NCBI GenBank assembly: GCA_023055505.1
Contig: JALIRH010000099.1
Span: 1,140,001-1,204,000 of the forward strand
Reading direction: 5' to 3'
Source of the DNA: Callipepla californica brunnescens
Taxonomy: Eukaryota; Chordata; Aves; Galliformes; Odontophoridae
DNA length: 64,000 nt
Below the pieces are notes generated by a model. The model was not told the DNA's origin and ran no database searches. It was given only the letters and a program-made list of their open reading frames with translations. Positions 45,848-59,400 of the stretch are shown piece by piece. The number at the start of each line of letters is the position of its first letter. Within the stretch, counting starts at the first letter, position 1. The translations under genes and the position numbers were made by a program.

Positions 45848-48800
45848 AGGTAGCATAAAGTGTATGTAGGGTGAATTTGAGTTTTAGGGTCAAAGTTAAA
45901 TTGTTAGTTTTAGGGTTAGGGTGAAGGATTGCTTTAGTTCTAGTATTAGGGTGTTTGGGGTTAGGGTTAGGGTAAGGATTTTGGAGTGGATTAGGTTTAG
46001 GGTCAGGTTTGGGGGAGTTTTGGGGTTAGGGTTAGATTTAGGATTAGGGTTAGCAAAAAAGTTGTTTTAGTTTTAGTTTAGGTTAGTGCTAGGATTAGGT
46101 TGAGTGTTCTTGTTAAGTTTAGGTTTAGGGTTAGGTTTAGGTTTAGATTGAGGTTTAGGGTAAGGAGTAGGGTTCATTTGACTTTTAGGGTCAGAGTAGA
46201 GTTAAGTCGTGTTAGGGTTAAGGTTAAGAACAGGATTCAGATTCCAATTAGGTTTTGGGTTCCTACTAGGGATAGGCCTCAAATTAGTGTTAAGGTTAGG
46301 GTTAGGGTTAGGTATAGGGAAAGGGTTAGTGTTAAGGCCAGGGCAAGTGTATGGTTTAGGGTAAAGATTGGATTTAGGGTTAGGTTTAGATGTAGGTTTG
46401 GTTTGATCGTTAGGGTGTGAGAAGGCACCGGCCTTGGATTTCATTTGGAGATTGGGTAAGGTTTAGGAATAGGAATAACATTGGTGTTTAAAAGATGATT
46501 AGTGTTAGTATTAGGGATAGGGTTACGGTTAGAGTTTAGTTAGGGTTGTTAGTTTTAGAGTGAGGGATAGGGGTATGGTTTGGTCTAGTACTTGGGTTAG
46601 GGTTTGGGATAGTCCTAGCATTAGTGTTAGGGTTAGGGTTCCATTAGGGTTGTGGTAATCTGATGCTAGGTGTCGGGATTAGGGTTGTGCTTAAATGTGG
46701 GTTTGGTTTGAGGGTCAGAGTTAGGGTTAGGGTAGAGTTAGAATTAGGGTAAGAGTTAGGATTAGGTTTAGGATTAGGATAAAGATTAGGTTAGGATTAG
46801 TGTTGGCTTTAGGGTTGTGTCTGGGAGAAGGGTTAGTGTTAGGGATAGACTTAGGGTAAGAGTAAGTGTTAGGAATAGGCATAGGTTTTGGGAAAGTTTC
46901 AGAGTTTGGACTGGATTTATGATTAGGGTTAGGGACAAAGATTTTTTGAGATTTGTGATTAGATTTAGGGAGAAAAGTAGGCTGACTTGTGGTGTTAGCA
47001 GTAGGTTTAGGTTTAGGTTTAGGTTTAGGATTCCATTTGTATTTATTGATCGAGGTTGGGTTAGTTGGAGTGTAAAGGTCAGAGTAGGGTTAGGCCTTGG
47101 GATAGGGTTAAGGTTTGGAATAGGATTAGGATTCAAATGATGTTACGGGTTGGTGTTAGGGTTAGGGAAAGGTTAGGATCAGGGTTGAGGTCAGGGTTAG
47201 GTATAGGAAAAGGGTTAGTGTTAGGGCTAGGGCAATTGGAAGGGTTAGGCTTAGATATTAGGGTTAGGTTTAGGCGGAGGTTTGGTTCGAGTGTCAGGGT
47301 GAGAGAAGGGGTAGGCCTGGGGTTTGGTTTTGGGTTACATCATACAAATCATCACATACATTAGCTGGGGTGGGAGGTGCAAGGAACAGCCAGCAAAGTG
47401 CTGAGTTCATTCCAATCAGAGGACCTGAAGATCGGGTAGCTACTATCAAACCGTTTGTGTTGCCAATTCCGATGATATTTATGGGGCCCTGATGTTATGG
47501 TTCAGTGGGGAGTCACTATCAAGTCCAAACCCAATCCAAACCCCAAACCTACTCCTATTCCTAAACCTTATCTTAACCCTAAACCAAACCCAAACCCAAG
47601 GCCCTCCCCTTCTCTCAGCCTAACACTCAAACTAACCTAAACCCGAAACTAACCCTACATTTATCCTAATCTTATCCATATTCTAAGGCCTAACCCTACT
47701 CTGACCAGAAAGCTCATGTTGTCTAAAATCTACCCCTTACCTAAAACCTAAATCGACAAAAAAACCTAACCCGAAACCTCAACCTAACTCTTCTCCTAAC
47801 TAGAACACCAGCACTTCACCTTACCCTAACTGGAAACCTAGGACTAAATCCTTACCTTGTCCAGAACCCTATTCCTAACCCAAACCAGAATTCTAACCTC
47901 TACCCTAACCAAAACCCTTCCCCTAAACCTAAACCTAATGCTACCCTCAACCAAACCCTAGCCCTAAATCCTACCCTAAAACCAACACCACGTTTAAGCT
48001 CAAACCTCAAGCCTCAAAGAAAGCATCAGATTACCGCAGATCTCACCTAACACTAACCCCAATCCAATCCCTACTACTAACCCCAAACCCAATCCAAACA
48101 CCAAAACTATTCCTATTCCTAAACCTAACACTAAGCCAGAACCAAACCCAAGGCCTACCCCTTCTCTCAGCCTGACACTCAAACTAACCTAGACCTGAAC
48201 GCAACGCTAAATCAAATACTAAAACTCACCCTTAGCCAAGGCCCTTTTAGGACCCTTCCCTGGTCCTAAAACTAAAGAGAACCCTACCCCTTCCACTAAA
48301 CCTTCATCTACATCCCTAACCCTTACCCTAAACCTAAATCTACACCAAAACCTAACCCTAACCCTAACATGTCTTCTAACTGTAAAACTAACGCTTCACC
48401 TAACCCGAACTGAAACCCCAGGACTAAACCTTACCTAACACCTAGCTATATTCCTAACCCTATCCTGAAACCTAACGTTAACCCTAACCCTAAAAACAAC
48501 TTGGAACCAAACCCTAACCCTAACCTAACCCTTATCAGAACCCTAAATCTAATCCTAACCGTTACCTCAATTGAACTCCAATTCTTCCTGAAATCTAAAT
48601 GGGACCTTAAAACCAACCCCAGATTGAAGCCCAACCCTAAACCTAACACAAAGCATTAGATTACCACAGCCATCACCTAACTCTAACCCCAGCCTTAACG
48701 CTAATACTATCCCAAACACTATTCCAATTCCTAAACCCAACACAAACCCAAAAACACAAAGCCTACAATTCTCACAGCCTAACACTGAAAGGAAACCTAA

Positions 48801-51169
48801 ATCTTACCCTAACTCTAAAACTAATCCAAAGCATGACCACAATTTCAACTCTAAATCTACCTTCAAACTAAAGCTGACCCTAACACCAACCTCAAGTAAA
48901 AGCCCAACCCTAAGCCTAACACAAAGCATTAGATTACCACAACGCTCACCTAACTTCTAACCCCCACCCTAACACTAATACTAAAGCAATCAGATTCCAA
49001 ATACTAACCCAATTCCTATTCTGAAACCCAAAACTATTCCAAAAACAAACCCAAGGCCTAACCTTTCTCTCACCCTAACAATCAAAGAAAACCTATTCCT
49101 AAACCTAATCCTAAATCTAGTCCTAACCCTCACCCTTAATCTAACCCCAACCCCCACCCAGAAGCTAACACTTAGCATTGTACAATACCTAAACGTACCC
49201 CTAATCCTTATCACTAAACCTAAAAGGAACCTGAAACATAGTGCTAAATCCGAACCCTAACCCTGAAGACTAACGCTAACAATGAACCAATTCCTATACA
49301 TTTTCCTTCCTCCAAATTGATTCCTAGCACTAACCCTAACCCTACATTAACCCTATCCTAACCCCAACCCTAACCCTAGCCCTAAACTACATTAACCCTA
49401 ACCCTAACCCTAACCCTAACCCTAGCCCTAACCTAACTCTAACCCTAACCCTAACCCTAAACCTAATGCTAACCCTTACCCTACCCTAACCCTAACCCTA
49501 CCATACCCTAACCCTAACCTACCCTAACACTAACCATAACCCTAACCCTAACCCTAAACCTAAACCTAAACCTAACCCTAACCCTAACCCTAACCCTAAT
49601 TCCTAACCCTTACCTTAACTGTATCACAATCCCTATCCTAATTCTTACCCTAACCCTAACCCTTACCTAACCCTAACCCTAACTCTAACCTTAACCCTAA
49701 CCCTAACCCTAACCTAACCCTAACCCTAATCCTAACCCTAACCCTAACTCTAATTCCTAACCCTTACCTTAACTGTATCACAATCCCTATCCTAATTCTT
49801 ACCCTAACCCTAACCCTTACCTAACCCTAACCCTAACCCTAACCCTAACTCTCACCTTAACCCTAACCCTAACCCTAACCTAACCCTAACACTAACCCTA
49901 ACCCTAACCCTAACCCTAACCCTAACCCTAACCCTAACCTCAACCCTAACCCTAACTCTAACCTTAACCCTAAACCTAACAATAAATTTAACCCTAACCC
50001 TAACACTAACCCTAACCCTAATTTTACCCTAACCCTAAGCATACCCTAACCCTAACCCTAACCCTAACCCTAACCCTAACCCTAACCTAACCCTAACCCT
50101 ACCCTAACCCTAACCCTAACCCTAACCCTAACCCTAACCCTATCCCTAACAATAAATTTAACCTTAACCCTAACCCTAACCCTAACCCTACCCTAACCCT
50201 AACCTTAACCCTAACCCTAACCCTAACCCTAACCCTAACCTTAACCCTACACTAACCCTAACCCTAACCCTAACCCTAACCCTAACCCTTACCCTAACCC
50301 TAGCCTAACCCAAACCCTAACCCTAATCCTACCCTAACCCTAACCCTAACCCTAACCCTACCCCTAACCCTACTTTACCCTAACCCTAATCCTAACACTA
50401 ACTCTAACTTTATTCCTTACCCTAACACTAATCCAATCCCGAACCCTAACCCTAATCCTAGCCCTAACTCTAACTTTATTCGTAACCCTACCCCTAATCC
50501 AAACAATAACCCTTACCCTAATCAAACCCTATCCCTATTCCTAACCCTTACCCTAACCGTATCACAATCCCTATCCTAACTCTTACCATAACCCAAACCC
50601 TAACCTAACCCTAACCCTAACCCTAACCCTATCCCTAACCCTTACCCTAACCCTAACCCTACCCTAACCTTAACTCTACCCTAACCGTATCCCTACCCTA
50701 ACCCTAACCCTAATCCTAGCCCTTACTCTAACTTTATTCCTAACCCTACCCCTGATCCAAACACTAACCCTAACCTTAATGTAACCCTAACCCTATTCCT
50801 AACCCTTACCCTAACTGTATCCCATTCCCTATCCTAACTCTTACCATAACCCTAACCCTGATGCTAATGCTAACCCTAACCCTGAATCTAACCCTTACCC
50901 TAACCCTATCCCTTACCCAGAAGCTAACACTTAGCGTTGTACAATACCTAACCGTACCCTAACCCTATCCCTAAACCTAAAAGGAACCCAAACTCTAACC
51001 CTAAATCTGTCCCTGAGCCTAACCTTCAACCTTACCCTAACCTTAACCCTAACCCTGTTCCATTCTCTAAACATATCTGTAAGCATTACCTTCATCCTAA
51101 CTCGAACTCTACCCTAACCCTATCCCTTTGACCCCAACACAAAACCCAGATTGAGCCTGACCCTAACCT
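45848..51169. repeat. HOR unit 8 (5322 bp)
   Basis: Relic at 47337-47525. A private change lies at 46643 (TTCCATTAGG where others read TTCCGTTAGG). It has GTTAGTTGGAG and GGTTCATTTG. No gene. Confidence 0.95.
47337..47525 (+). pseudogene. Retroviral protease C-terminal relic, unit 8
   Basis: Matches the relic of the ordinary units; C-rich repeat follows. Confidence 0.85.
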
Positions 51170-54100
51170 AGGTAGCATAAAGTGTATGTAGGGTGAATTT
51201 GAGTTTTAGGGTCAAAGTTAAATTGTTAGTTTTAGGGTTAGGGTGAAGGATTGCTTTAGTTCTAGTATTAGGGTGTTTGGGGTTAGGGTTAGGGTAAGGA
51301 TTTTGGAGTGGATTAGGTTTAGGGTCAGGTTTGGGGGAGTTTTGGGGTTAGGGTTAGATTTAGGATTAGGGTTAGCAAAAAAGTTGTTTTAGTTTTAGTT
51401 TAGGTTAGTGCTAGGATTAGGTTGAGTGTTCTTGTTAAGTTTAGGTTTAGGGTTAGGTTTAGGTTTAGATTGAGGTTTAGGGTAAGGAGTAGGGTTAATT
51501 TGACTTTTAGGGTCAGAGTAGAGTTAAGTCGTGTTAGGGTTAAGGTTAAGAACAGGATTCAGATTCCAATTAGGTTTTGGGTTCCTACTAGGGATAGGCC
51601 TCAAATTAGTGTTAAGGTTAGGGTTAGGGTTAGGTATAGGGAAAGGGTTAGTGTTAAGGCCAGGGCAAGTGTATGGTTTAGGGTAAAGATTGGATTTAGG
51701 GTTAGGTTTAGATGTAGGTTTGGTTTGATCGTTAGGGTGTGAGAAGGCACCGGCCTTGGATTTCATTTGGAGATTGGGTAAGGTTTAGGAATAGGAATAA
51801 CATTGGTGTTTAAAAGATGATTAGTGTTAGTATTAGGGATAGGGTTACGGTTAGAGTTTAGTTAGGGTTGTTAGTTTTAGAGTGAGGGATAGGGGTATGG
51901 TTTGGTCTAGTACTTGGGTTAGGGTTTGGGATAGTCCTAGCATTAGTGTTAGGGTTAGGGTTCCGTTAGGGTTGTGGTAATCTGATGCTAGGTGTCGGGA
52001 TTAGGGTTGTGCTTAAATGTGGGTTTGGTTTGAGGGTCAGAGTTAGGGTTAGGGTAGAGTTAGAATTAGGGTAAGAGTTAGGATTAGGTTTAGGATTAGG
52101 ATAAAGATTAGGTTAGGATTAGTGTTGGCTTTAGGGTTGTGTCTGGGAGAAGGGTTAGTGTTAGGGATAGACTTAGGGTAAGAGTAAGTGTTAGGAATAG
52201 GCATAGGTTTTGGGAAAGTTTCAGAGTTTGGACTGGATTTATGATTAGGGTTAGGGACAAAGATTTTTTGAGATTTGTGATTAGATTTAGGGAGAAAAGT
52301 AGGCTGACTTGTGGTGTTAGCAGTAGGTTTAGGTTTAGGTTTAGGTTTAGGATTCCATTTGTATTTATTGATCGAGGTTGGGTTAGTTGGAGTGTAAAGG
52401 TCAGAGTAGGGTTAGGCCTTGGGATAGGGTTAAGGTTTGGAATAGGATTAGGATTCAAATGATGTTACGGGTTGGTGTTAGGGTTAGGGAAAGGTTAGGA
52501 TCAGGGTTGAGGTCAGGGTTAGGTATAGGAAAAGGGTTAGTGTTAGGGCTAGGGCAATTGGAAGGGTTAGGCTTAGATATTAGGGTTAGGTTTAGGCGGA
52601 GGTTTGGTTCGAGTGTCAGGGTGAGAGAAGGGGTAGGCCTGGGGTTTGGTTTTGGGTTACATCATACAAATCATCACATACATTAGCTGGGGTGGGAGGT
52701 GCAAGGAACAGCCAGCAAAGTGCTGAGTTCATTCCAATCAGAGGACCTGAAGATCGGGTAGCTACTATCAAACCGTTTGTGTTGCCAATTCCGATGATAT
52801 TTATGGGGCCCTGATGTTATGGTTCAGTGGGGAGTCACTATCAAGTCCAAACCCAATCCAAACCCCAAACCTACTCCTATTCCTAAACCTTATCTTAACC
52901 CTAAACCAAACCCAAACCCAAGGCCCTCCCCTTCTCTCAGCCTAACACTCAAACTAACCTAAACCCGAAACTAACCCTACATTTATCCTAATCTTATCCA
53001 TATTCTAAGGCCTAACCCTACTCTGACCAGAAAGCTCATGTTGTCTAAAATCTACCCCTTACCTAAAACCTAAATCGACAAAAAAACCTAACCCGAAACC
53101 TCAACCTAACTCTTCTCCTAACTAGAACACCAGCACTTCACCTTACCCTAACTGGAAACCTAGGACTAAATCCTTACCTTGTCCAGAACCCTATTCCTAA
53201 CCCAAACCAGAATTCTAACCTCTACCCTAACCAAAACCCTTCCCCTAAACCTAAACCTAATGCTACCCTCAACCAAACCCTAGCCCTAAATCCTACCCTA
53301 AAACCAACACCACGTTTAAGCTCAAACCTCAAGCCTCAAAGAAAGCATCAGATTACCGCAGATCTCACCTAACACTAACCCCAATCCAATCCCTACTACT
53401 AACCCCAAACCCAATCCAAACACCAAAACTATTCCTATTCCTAAACCTAACACTAAGCCAGAACCAAACCCAAGGCCTACCCCTTCTCTCAGCCTGACAC
53501 TCAAACTAACCTAGACCTGAACGCAACGCTAAATCAAATACTAAAACTCACCCTTAGCCAAGGCCCTTTTAGGACCCTTCCCTGGTCCTAAAACTAAAGA
53601 GAACCCTACCCCTTCCACTAAACCTTCATCTACATCCCTAACCCTTACCCTAAACCTAAATCTACACCAAAACCTAACCCTAACCCTAACATGTCTTCTA
53701 ACTGTAAAACTAACGCTTCACCTAACCCGAACTGAAACCCCAGGACTAAACCTTACCTAACACCTAGCTATATTCCTAACCCTATCCTGAAACCTAACGT
53801 TAACCCTAACCCTAAAAACAACTTGGAACCAAACCCTAACCCTAACCTAACCCTTATCAGAACCCTAAATCTAATCCTAACCGTTACCTCAATTGAACTC
53901 CAATTCTTCCTGAAATCTAAATGGGACCTTAAAACCAACCCCAGATTGAAGCCCAACCCTAAACCTAACACAAAGCATTAGATTACCACAGCCATCACCT
54001 AACTCTAACCCCAGCCTTAACGCTAATACTATCCCAAACACTATTCCAATTCCTAAACCCAACACAAACCCAAAAACACAAAGCCTACAATTCTCACAGC

Positions 54101-56497
54101 CTAACACTGAAAGGAAACCTAAATCTTACCCTAACTCTAAAACTAATCCAAAGCATGACCACAATTTCAACTCTAAATCTACCTTCAAACTAAAGCTGAC
54201 CCTAACACCAACCTCAAGTAAAAGCCCAACCCTAAGCCTAACACAAAGCATTAGATTACCACAACGCTCACCTAACTTCTAACCCCCACCCTAACACTAA
54301 TACTAAAGCAATCAGATTCCAAATACTAACCCAATTCCTATTCTGAAACCCAAAACTATTCCAAAAACAAACCCAAGGCCTAACCTTTCTCTCACCCTAA
54401 CAATCAAAGAAAACCTATTCCTAAACCTAATCCTAAATCTAGTCCTAACCCTCACCCTTAATCTAACCCCAACCCCCACCCAGAAGCTAACACTTAGCAT
54501 TGTACAATACCTAAACGTACCCCTAATCCTTATCACTAAACCTAAAAGGAACCTGAAACATAGTGCTAAATCCGAACCCTAACCCTGAAGACTAACGCTA
54601 ACAATGAACCAATTCCTATACATTTTCCTTCCTCCAAATTGATTCCTAGCACTAACCCTAACCCTACATTAACCCTATCCTAACCCAACCCTAACCCTAG
54701 CCCTAAACTACATTAACCCTAACCCTAACCCTAACCCTAACCCTAGCCCTAACCTAACTCTAACCCTAACCCTAACCCTAAACCTAATGCTAACCCTTAC
54801 CCTACCCTAACCCTAACCCTACCATACCCTAACCCTAACCTACCCTAACACTAACCATAACCCTAACCCTAACCCTAACCCTAAACCTAAACCGAAACCT
54901 AACCCTAACCCTAACCCTAACCCTAATTCCTAACCCTTACCTTAACTGTATCACAATCCCTATCCTAATTCTTACCCTAACCCTAACCCTTACCTAACCC
55001 TAACCCTAACTCTCACCTTAACCCTAACCCTAACCCTAACCTAACCCTAACCCTAATCCTAACCCTAACCCTAACTCTAATTCCTAACCCTTACCTTAAC
55101 TGTATCACAATCCCTATCCTAATTCTTACCCTAACCCTAACCCTTACCTAACCCTAACCCTAACCCTAACCCTAACTCTCACCTTAACCCTAACCCTAAC
55201 CCTAACCTAACCCTAACACTAACCCTAACCCTAACCCTAACCCTAACCCTAACCCTAACCCTAACCCTAACCCTAACCTCAACCCTAACCCTAACTCTAA
55301 CCTTAACCCTAAACCTAACAATAAATTTAACCCTAACCCTAACACTAACCCTAACCCTAATTTTACCCTAACCCTAAGCATACCCTAACCCTAACCCTAA
55401 CCCTACCCTAACCCTAACCCTAACCCTAACCCTAACCCTAACCCTAACCCTAACCCTAACCCTAACCCTAACCCTATCCCTAACAATAAATTTAACCTTA
55501 ACCCTAACCCTAACCCTAACCCTACCCTAACCCTAACCTTAACCCTAACCCTAACCCTAACCCTAACCCTAACCTTAACCCTACACTAACCCTAACCCTA
55601 ACCCTAACCCTAACCCTAACCCTTACCCTAACCCTAGCCTAACCCAAACCCTAACCCTAATCCTACCCTAACCCTAACCCTAACCCTAACCCTACCCCTA
55701 ACCCTACTTCACCCTAACCCTAATCCTAACACTAACTTTATTCCTTACCCTAACACTAATCCAATCCCGAACCCTAACCCTAATCCTAGCCCTAACTCTA
55801 ACTTTATTCGTAACCCTACCCCTAATCCAAACAATAACCCTTACCCTAATCAAACCCTATCCCTATTCCTAACCCTTACCCTAACCGTATCACAATCCCT
55901 ATCCTAACTCTTACCATAACCCAAACCCTAACCTAACCCTAACCCTAACCCTAACCCTAACCCTAACCCTTACCCTAACCCTAACCCTACCCTAACCTTA
56001 ACTCTACCCTAACCGTATCCCTACCCTAACCCTAACCCTAATCCTAGCCCTTACTCTAACTTTATTCCTAACCCTACCCCTGATCCAAACACTAACCCTA
56101 ACCTTAATGTAACCCTAACCCTATTCCTAACCCTTACCCTAACTGTATCCCATTCCCTATCCTAACTCTTACCATAACCCTAACCCTGATGCTAATGCTA
56201 ACCCTAACCCTGAATCTAACCCTTACCCTAACCCTATCCCTTACCCAGAAGCTAACACTTAGCGTTGTACAATACCTAACCGTACCCTAACCCTATCCCT
56301 AAACCTAAAAGGAACCCAAACTCTAACCCTAAATCTGTCCCTGAGCCTAACCTTCAACCTTACCCTAACCTTAACCCTAACCCTGTTCCATTCTCTAAAC
56401 ATATCTGTAAGCATTACCTTCATCCTAACTCGAACTCTACCCTAACCCTATCCCTTTGACCCCAACACAAAACCCAGATTGAGCCTGACCCTAACCT
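51170..56497. repeat. HOR unit 9 (5328 bp)
   Basis: Relic at 52659-52847. It has GGTTAATTTG, and CTACTTCACCC near 55705 as in unit 3. One C is lost near 54684 (TAACCCAACC), and AACCGAAACC near 54890 is private. No gene. Confidence 0.95.
52659..52847 (+). pseudogene. Retroviral protease C-terminal relic, unit 9
   Basis: Matches the relic of the ordinary units; C-rich repeat follows. Confidence 0.85.
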
Positions 56498-59400
56498 AGG
56501 TAGCATAAAGTGTATGTAGGGTGAATTTGAGTTTTAGGGTCAAAGTTAAATTGTTAGTTTTAGGGTTAGGGTGAAGGATTGCTTTAGTTCTAGTATTAGG
56601 GTGTTTGGGGTTAGGGTTAGGGTAAGGATTTTGGAGTGGATTAGGTTTAGGGTCAGGTTTGGGGGAGTTTTGGGGTTAGGGTTAGATTTAGGATTAGGGT
56701 TAGCAAAAAAGTTGTTTTAGTTTTAGTTTAGGTTAGTGCTAGGATTAGGTTGAGTGTTCTTGTTAAGTTTAGGTTTAGGGTTAGGTTTAGGTTTAGATTG
56801 AGGTTTAGGGTAAGGAGTAGGGTTCATTTGACTTTTAGGGTCAGAGTAGAGTTAAGTCGTGTTAGGGTTAAGGTTAAGAACAGGATTCAGATTCCAATTA
56901 GGTTTTGGGTTCCTACTAGGGATAGGCCTCAAATTAGTGTTAAGGTTAGGGTTAGGGTTAGGTATAGGGAAAGGGTTAGTGTTAAGGCCAGGGCAAGTGT
57001 ATGGTTTAGGGTAAAGATTGGATTTAGGGTTAGGTTTAGATGTAGGTTTGGTTTGATCGTTAGGGTGTGAGAAGGCACCGGCCTTGGATTTCATTTGGAG
57101 ATTGGGTAAGGTTTAGGAATAGGAATAACATTGGTGTTTAAAAGATGATTAGTGTTAGTATTAGGGATAGGGTTACGGTTAGAGTTTAGTTAGGGTTGTT
57201 AGTTTTAGAGTGAGGGATAGGGGTATGGTTTGGTCTAGTACTTGGGTTAGGGTTTGGGATAGTCCTAGCATTAGTGTTAGGGTTAGGGTTCCGTTAGGGT
57301 TGTGGTAATCTGATGCTAGGTGTCGGGATTAGGGTTGTGCTTAAATGTGGGTTTGGTTTGAGGGTCAGAGTTAGGGTTAGGGTAGAGTTAGAATTAGGGT
57401 AAGAGTTAGGATTAGGTTTAGGATTAGGATAAAGATTAGGTTAGGATTAGTGTTGGCTTTAGGGTTGTGTCTGGGAGAAGGGTTAGTGTTAGGGATAGAC
57501 TTAGGGTAAGAGTAAGTGTTAGGAATAGGCATAGGTTTTGGGAAAGTTTCAGAGTTTGGACTGGATTTATGATTAGGGTTAGGGACAAAGATTTTTTGAG
57601 ATTTGTGATTAGATTTAGGGAGAAAAGTAGGCTGACTTGTGGTGTTAGCAGTAGGTTTAGGTTTAGGTTTAGGTTTAGGATTCCATTTGTATTTATTGAT
57701 CGAGGTTGGGTTAGTTTGAGTGTAAAGGTCAGAGTAGGGTTAGGCCTTGGGATAGGGTTAAGGTTTGGAATAGGATTAGGATTCAAATGATGTTACGGGT
57801 TGGTGTTAGGGTTAGGGAAAGGTTAGGATCAGGGTTGAGGTCAGGGTTAGGTATAGGAAAAGGGTTAGTGTTAGGGCTAGGGCAATTGGAAGGGTTAGGC
57901 TTAGATATTAGGGTTAGGTTTAGGCGGAGGTTTGGTTCGAGTGTCAGGGTGAGAGAAGGGGTAGGCCTGGGGTTTGGTTTTGGGTTACATCATACAAATC
58001 ATCACATACATTAGCTGGGGTGGGAGGTGCAAGGAACAGCCAGCAAAGTGCTGAGTTCATTCCAATCAGAGGACCTGAAGATCGGGTAGCTACTATCAAA
58101 CCGTTTGTGTTGCCAATTCCGATGATATTTATGGGGCCCTGATGTTATGGTTCAGTGGGGAGTCACTATCAAGTCCAAACCCAATCCAAACCCCAAACCT
58201 ACTCCTATTCCTAAACCTTATCTTAACCCTAAACCAAACCCAAACCCAAGGCCCTCCCCTTCTCTCAGCCTAACACTCAAACTAACCTAAACCCGAAACT
58301 AACCCTACATTTATCCTAATCTTATCCATATTCTAAGGCCTAACCCTACTCTGACCAGAAAGCTCATGTTGTCTAAAATCTACCCCTTACCTAAAACCTA
58401 AATCGACAAAAAAACCTAACCCGAAACCTCAACCTAACTCTTCTCCTAACTAGAACACCAGCACTTCACCTTACCCTAACTGGAAACCTAGGACTAAATC
58501 CTTACCTTGTCCAGAACCCTATTCCTAACCCAAACCAGAATTCTAACCTCTACCCTAACCAAAACCCTTCCCCTAAACCTAAACCTAATGCTACCCTCAA
58601 CCAAACCCTAGCCCTAAATCCTACCCTAAAACCAACACCACGTTTAAGCTCAAACCTCAAGCCTCAAAGAAAGCATCAGATTACCGCAGATCTCACCTAA
58701 CACTAACCCCAATCCAATCCCTACTACTAACCCCAAACCCAATCCAAACACCAAAACTATTCCTATTCCTAAACCTAACACTAAGCCAGAACCAAACCCA
58801 AGGCCTACCCCTTCTCTCAGCCTGACACTCAAACTAACCTAGACCTGAACGCAACGCTAAATCAAATACTAAAACTCACCCTTAGCCAAGGCCCTTTTAG
58901 GACCCTTCCCTGGTCCTAAAACTAAAGAGAACCCTACCCCTTCCACTAAACCTTCATCTACATCCCTAACCCTTACCCTAAACCTAAATCTACACCAAAA
59001 CCTAACCCTAACCCTAACATGTCTTCTAACTGTAAAACTAACGCTTCACCTAACCCGAACTGAAACCCCAGGACTAAACCTTACCTAACACCTAGCTATA
59101 TTCCTAACCCTATCCTGAAACCTAACGTTAACCCTAACCCTAAAAACAACTTGGAACCAAACCCTAACCCTAACCTAACCCTTATCAGAACCCTAAATCT
59201 AATCCTAACCGTTACCTCAATTGAACTCCAATTCTTCCTGAAATCTAAATGGGACCTTAAAACCAACCCCAGATTGAAGCCCAACCCTAAACCTAACACA
59301 AAGCATTAGATTACCACAGCCATCACCTAACTCTAACCCCAGCCTTAACGCTAATACTATCCCAAACACTATTCCAATTCCTAAACCCAACACAAACCCA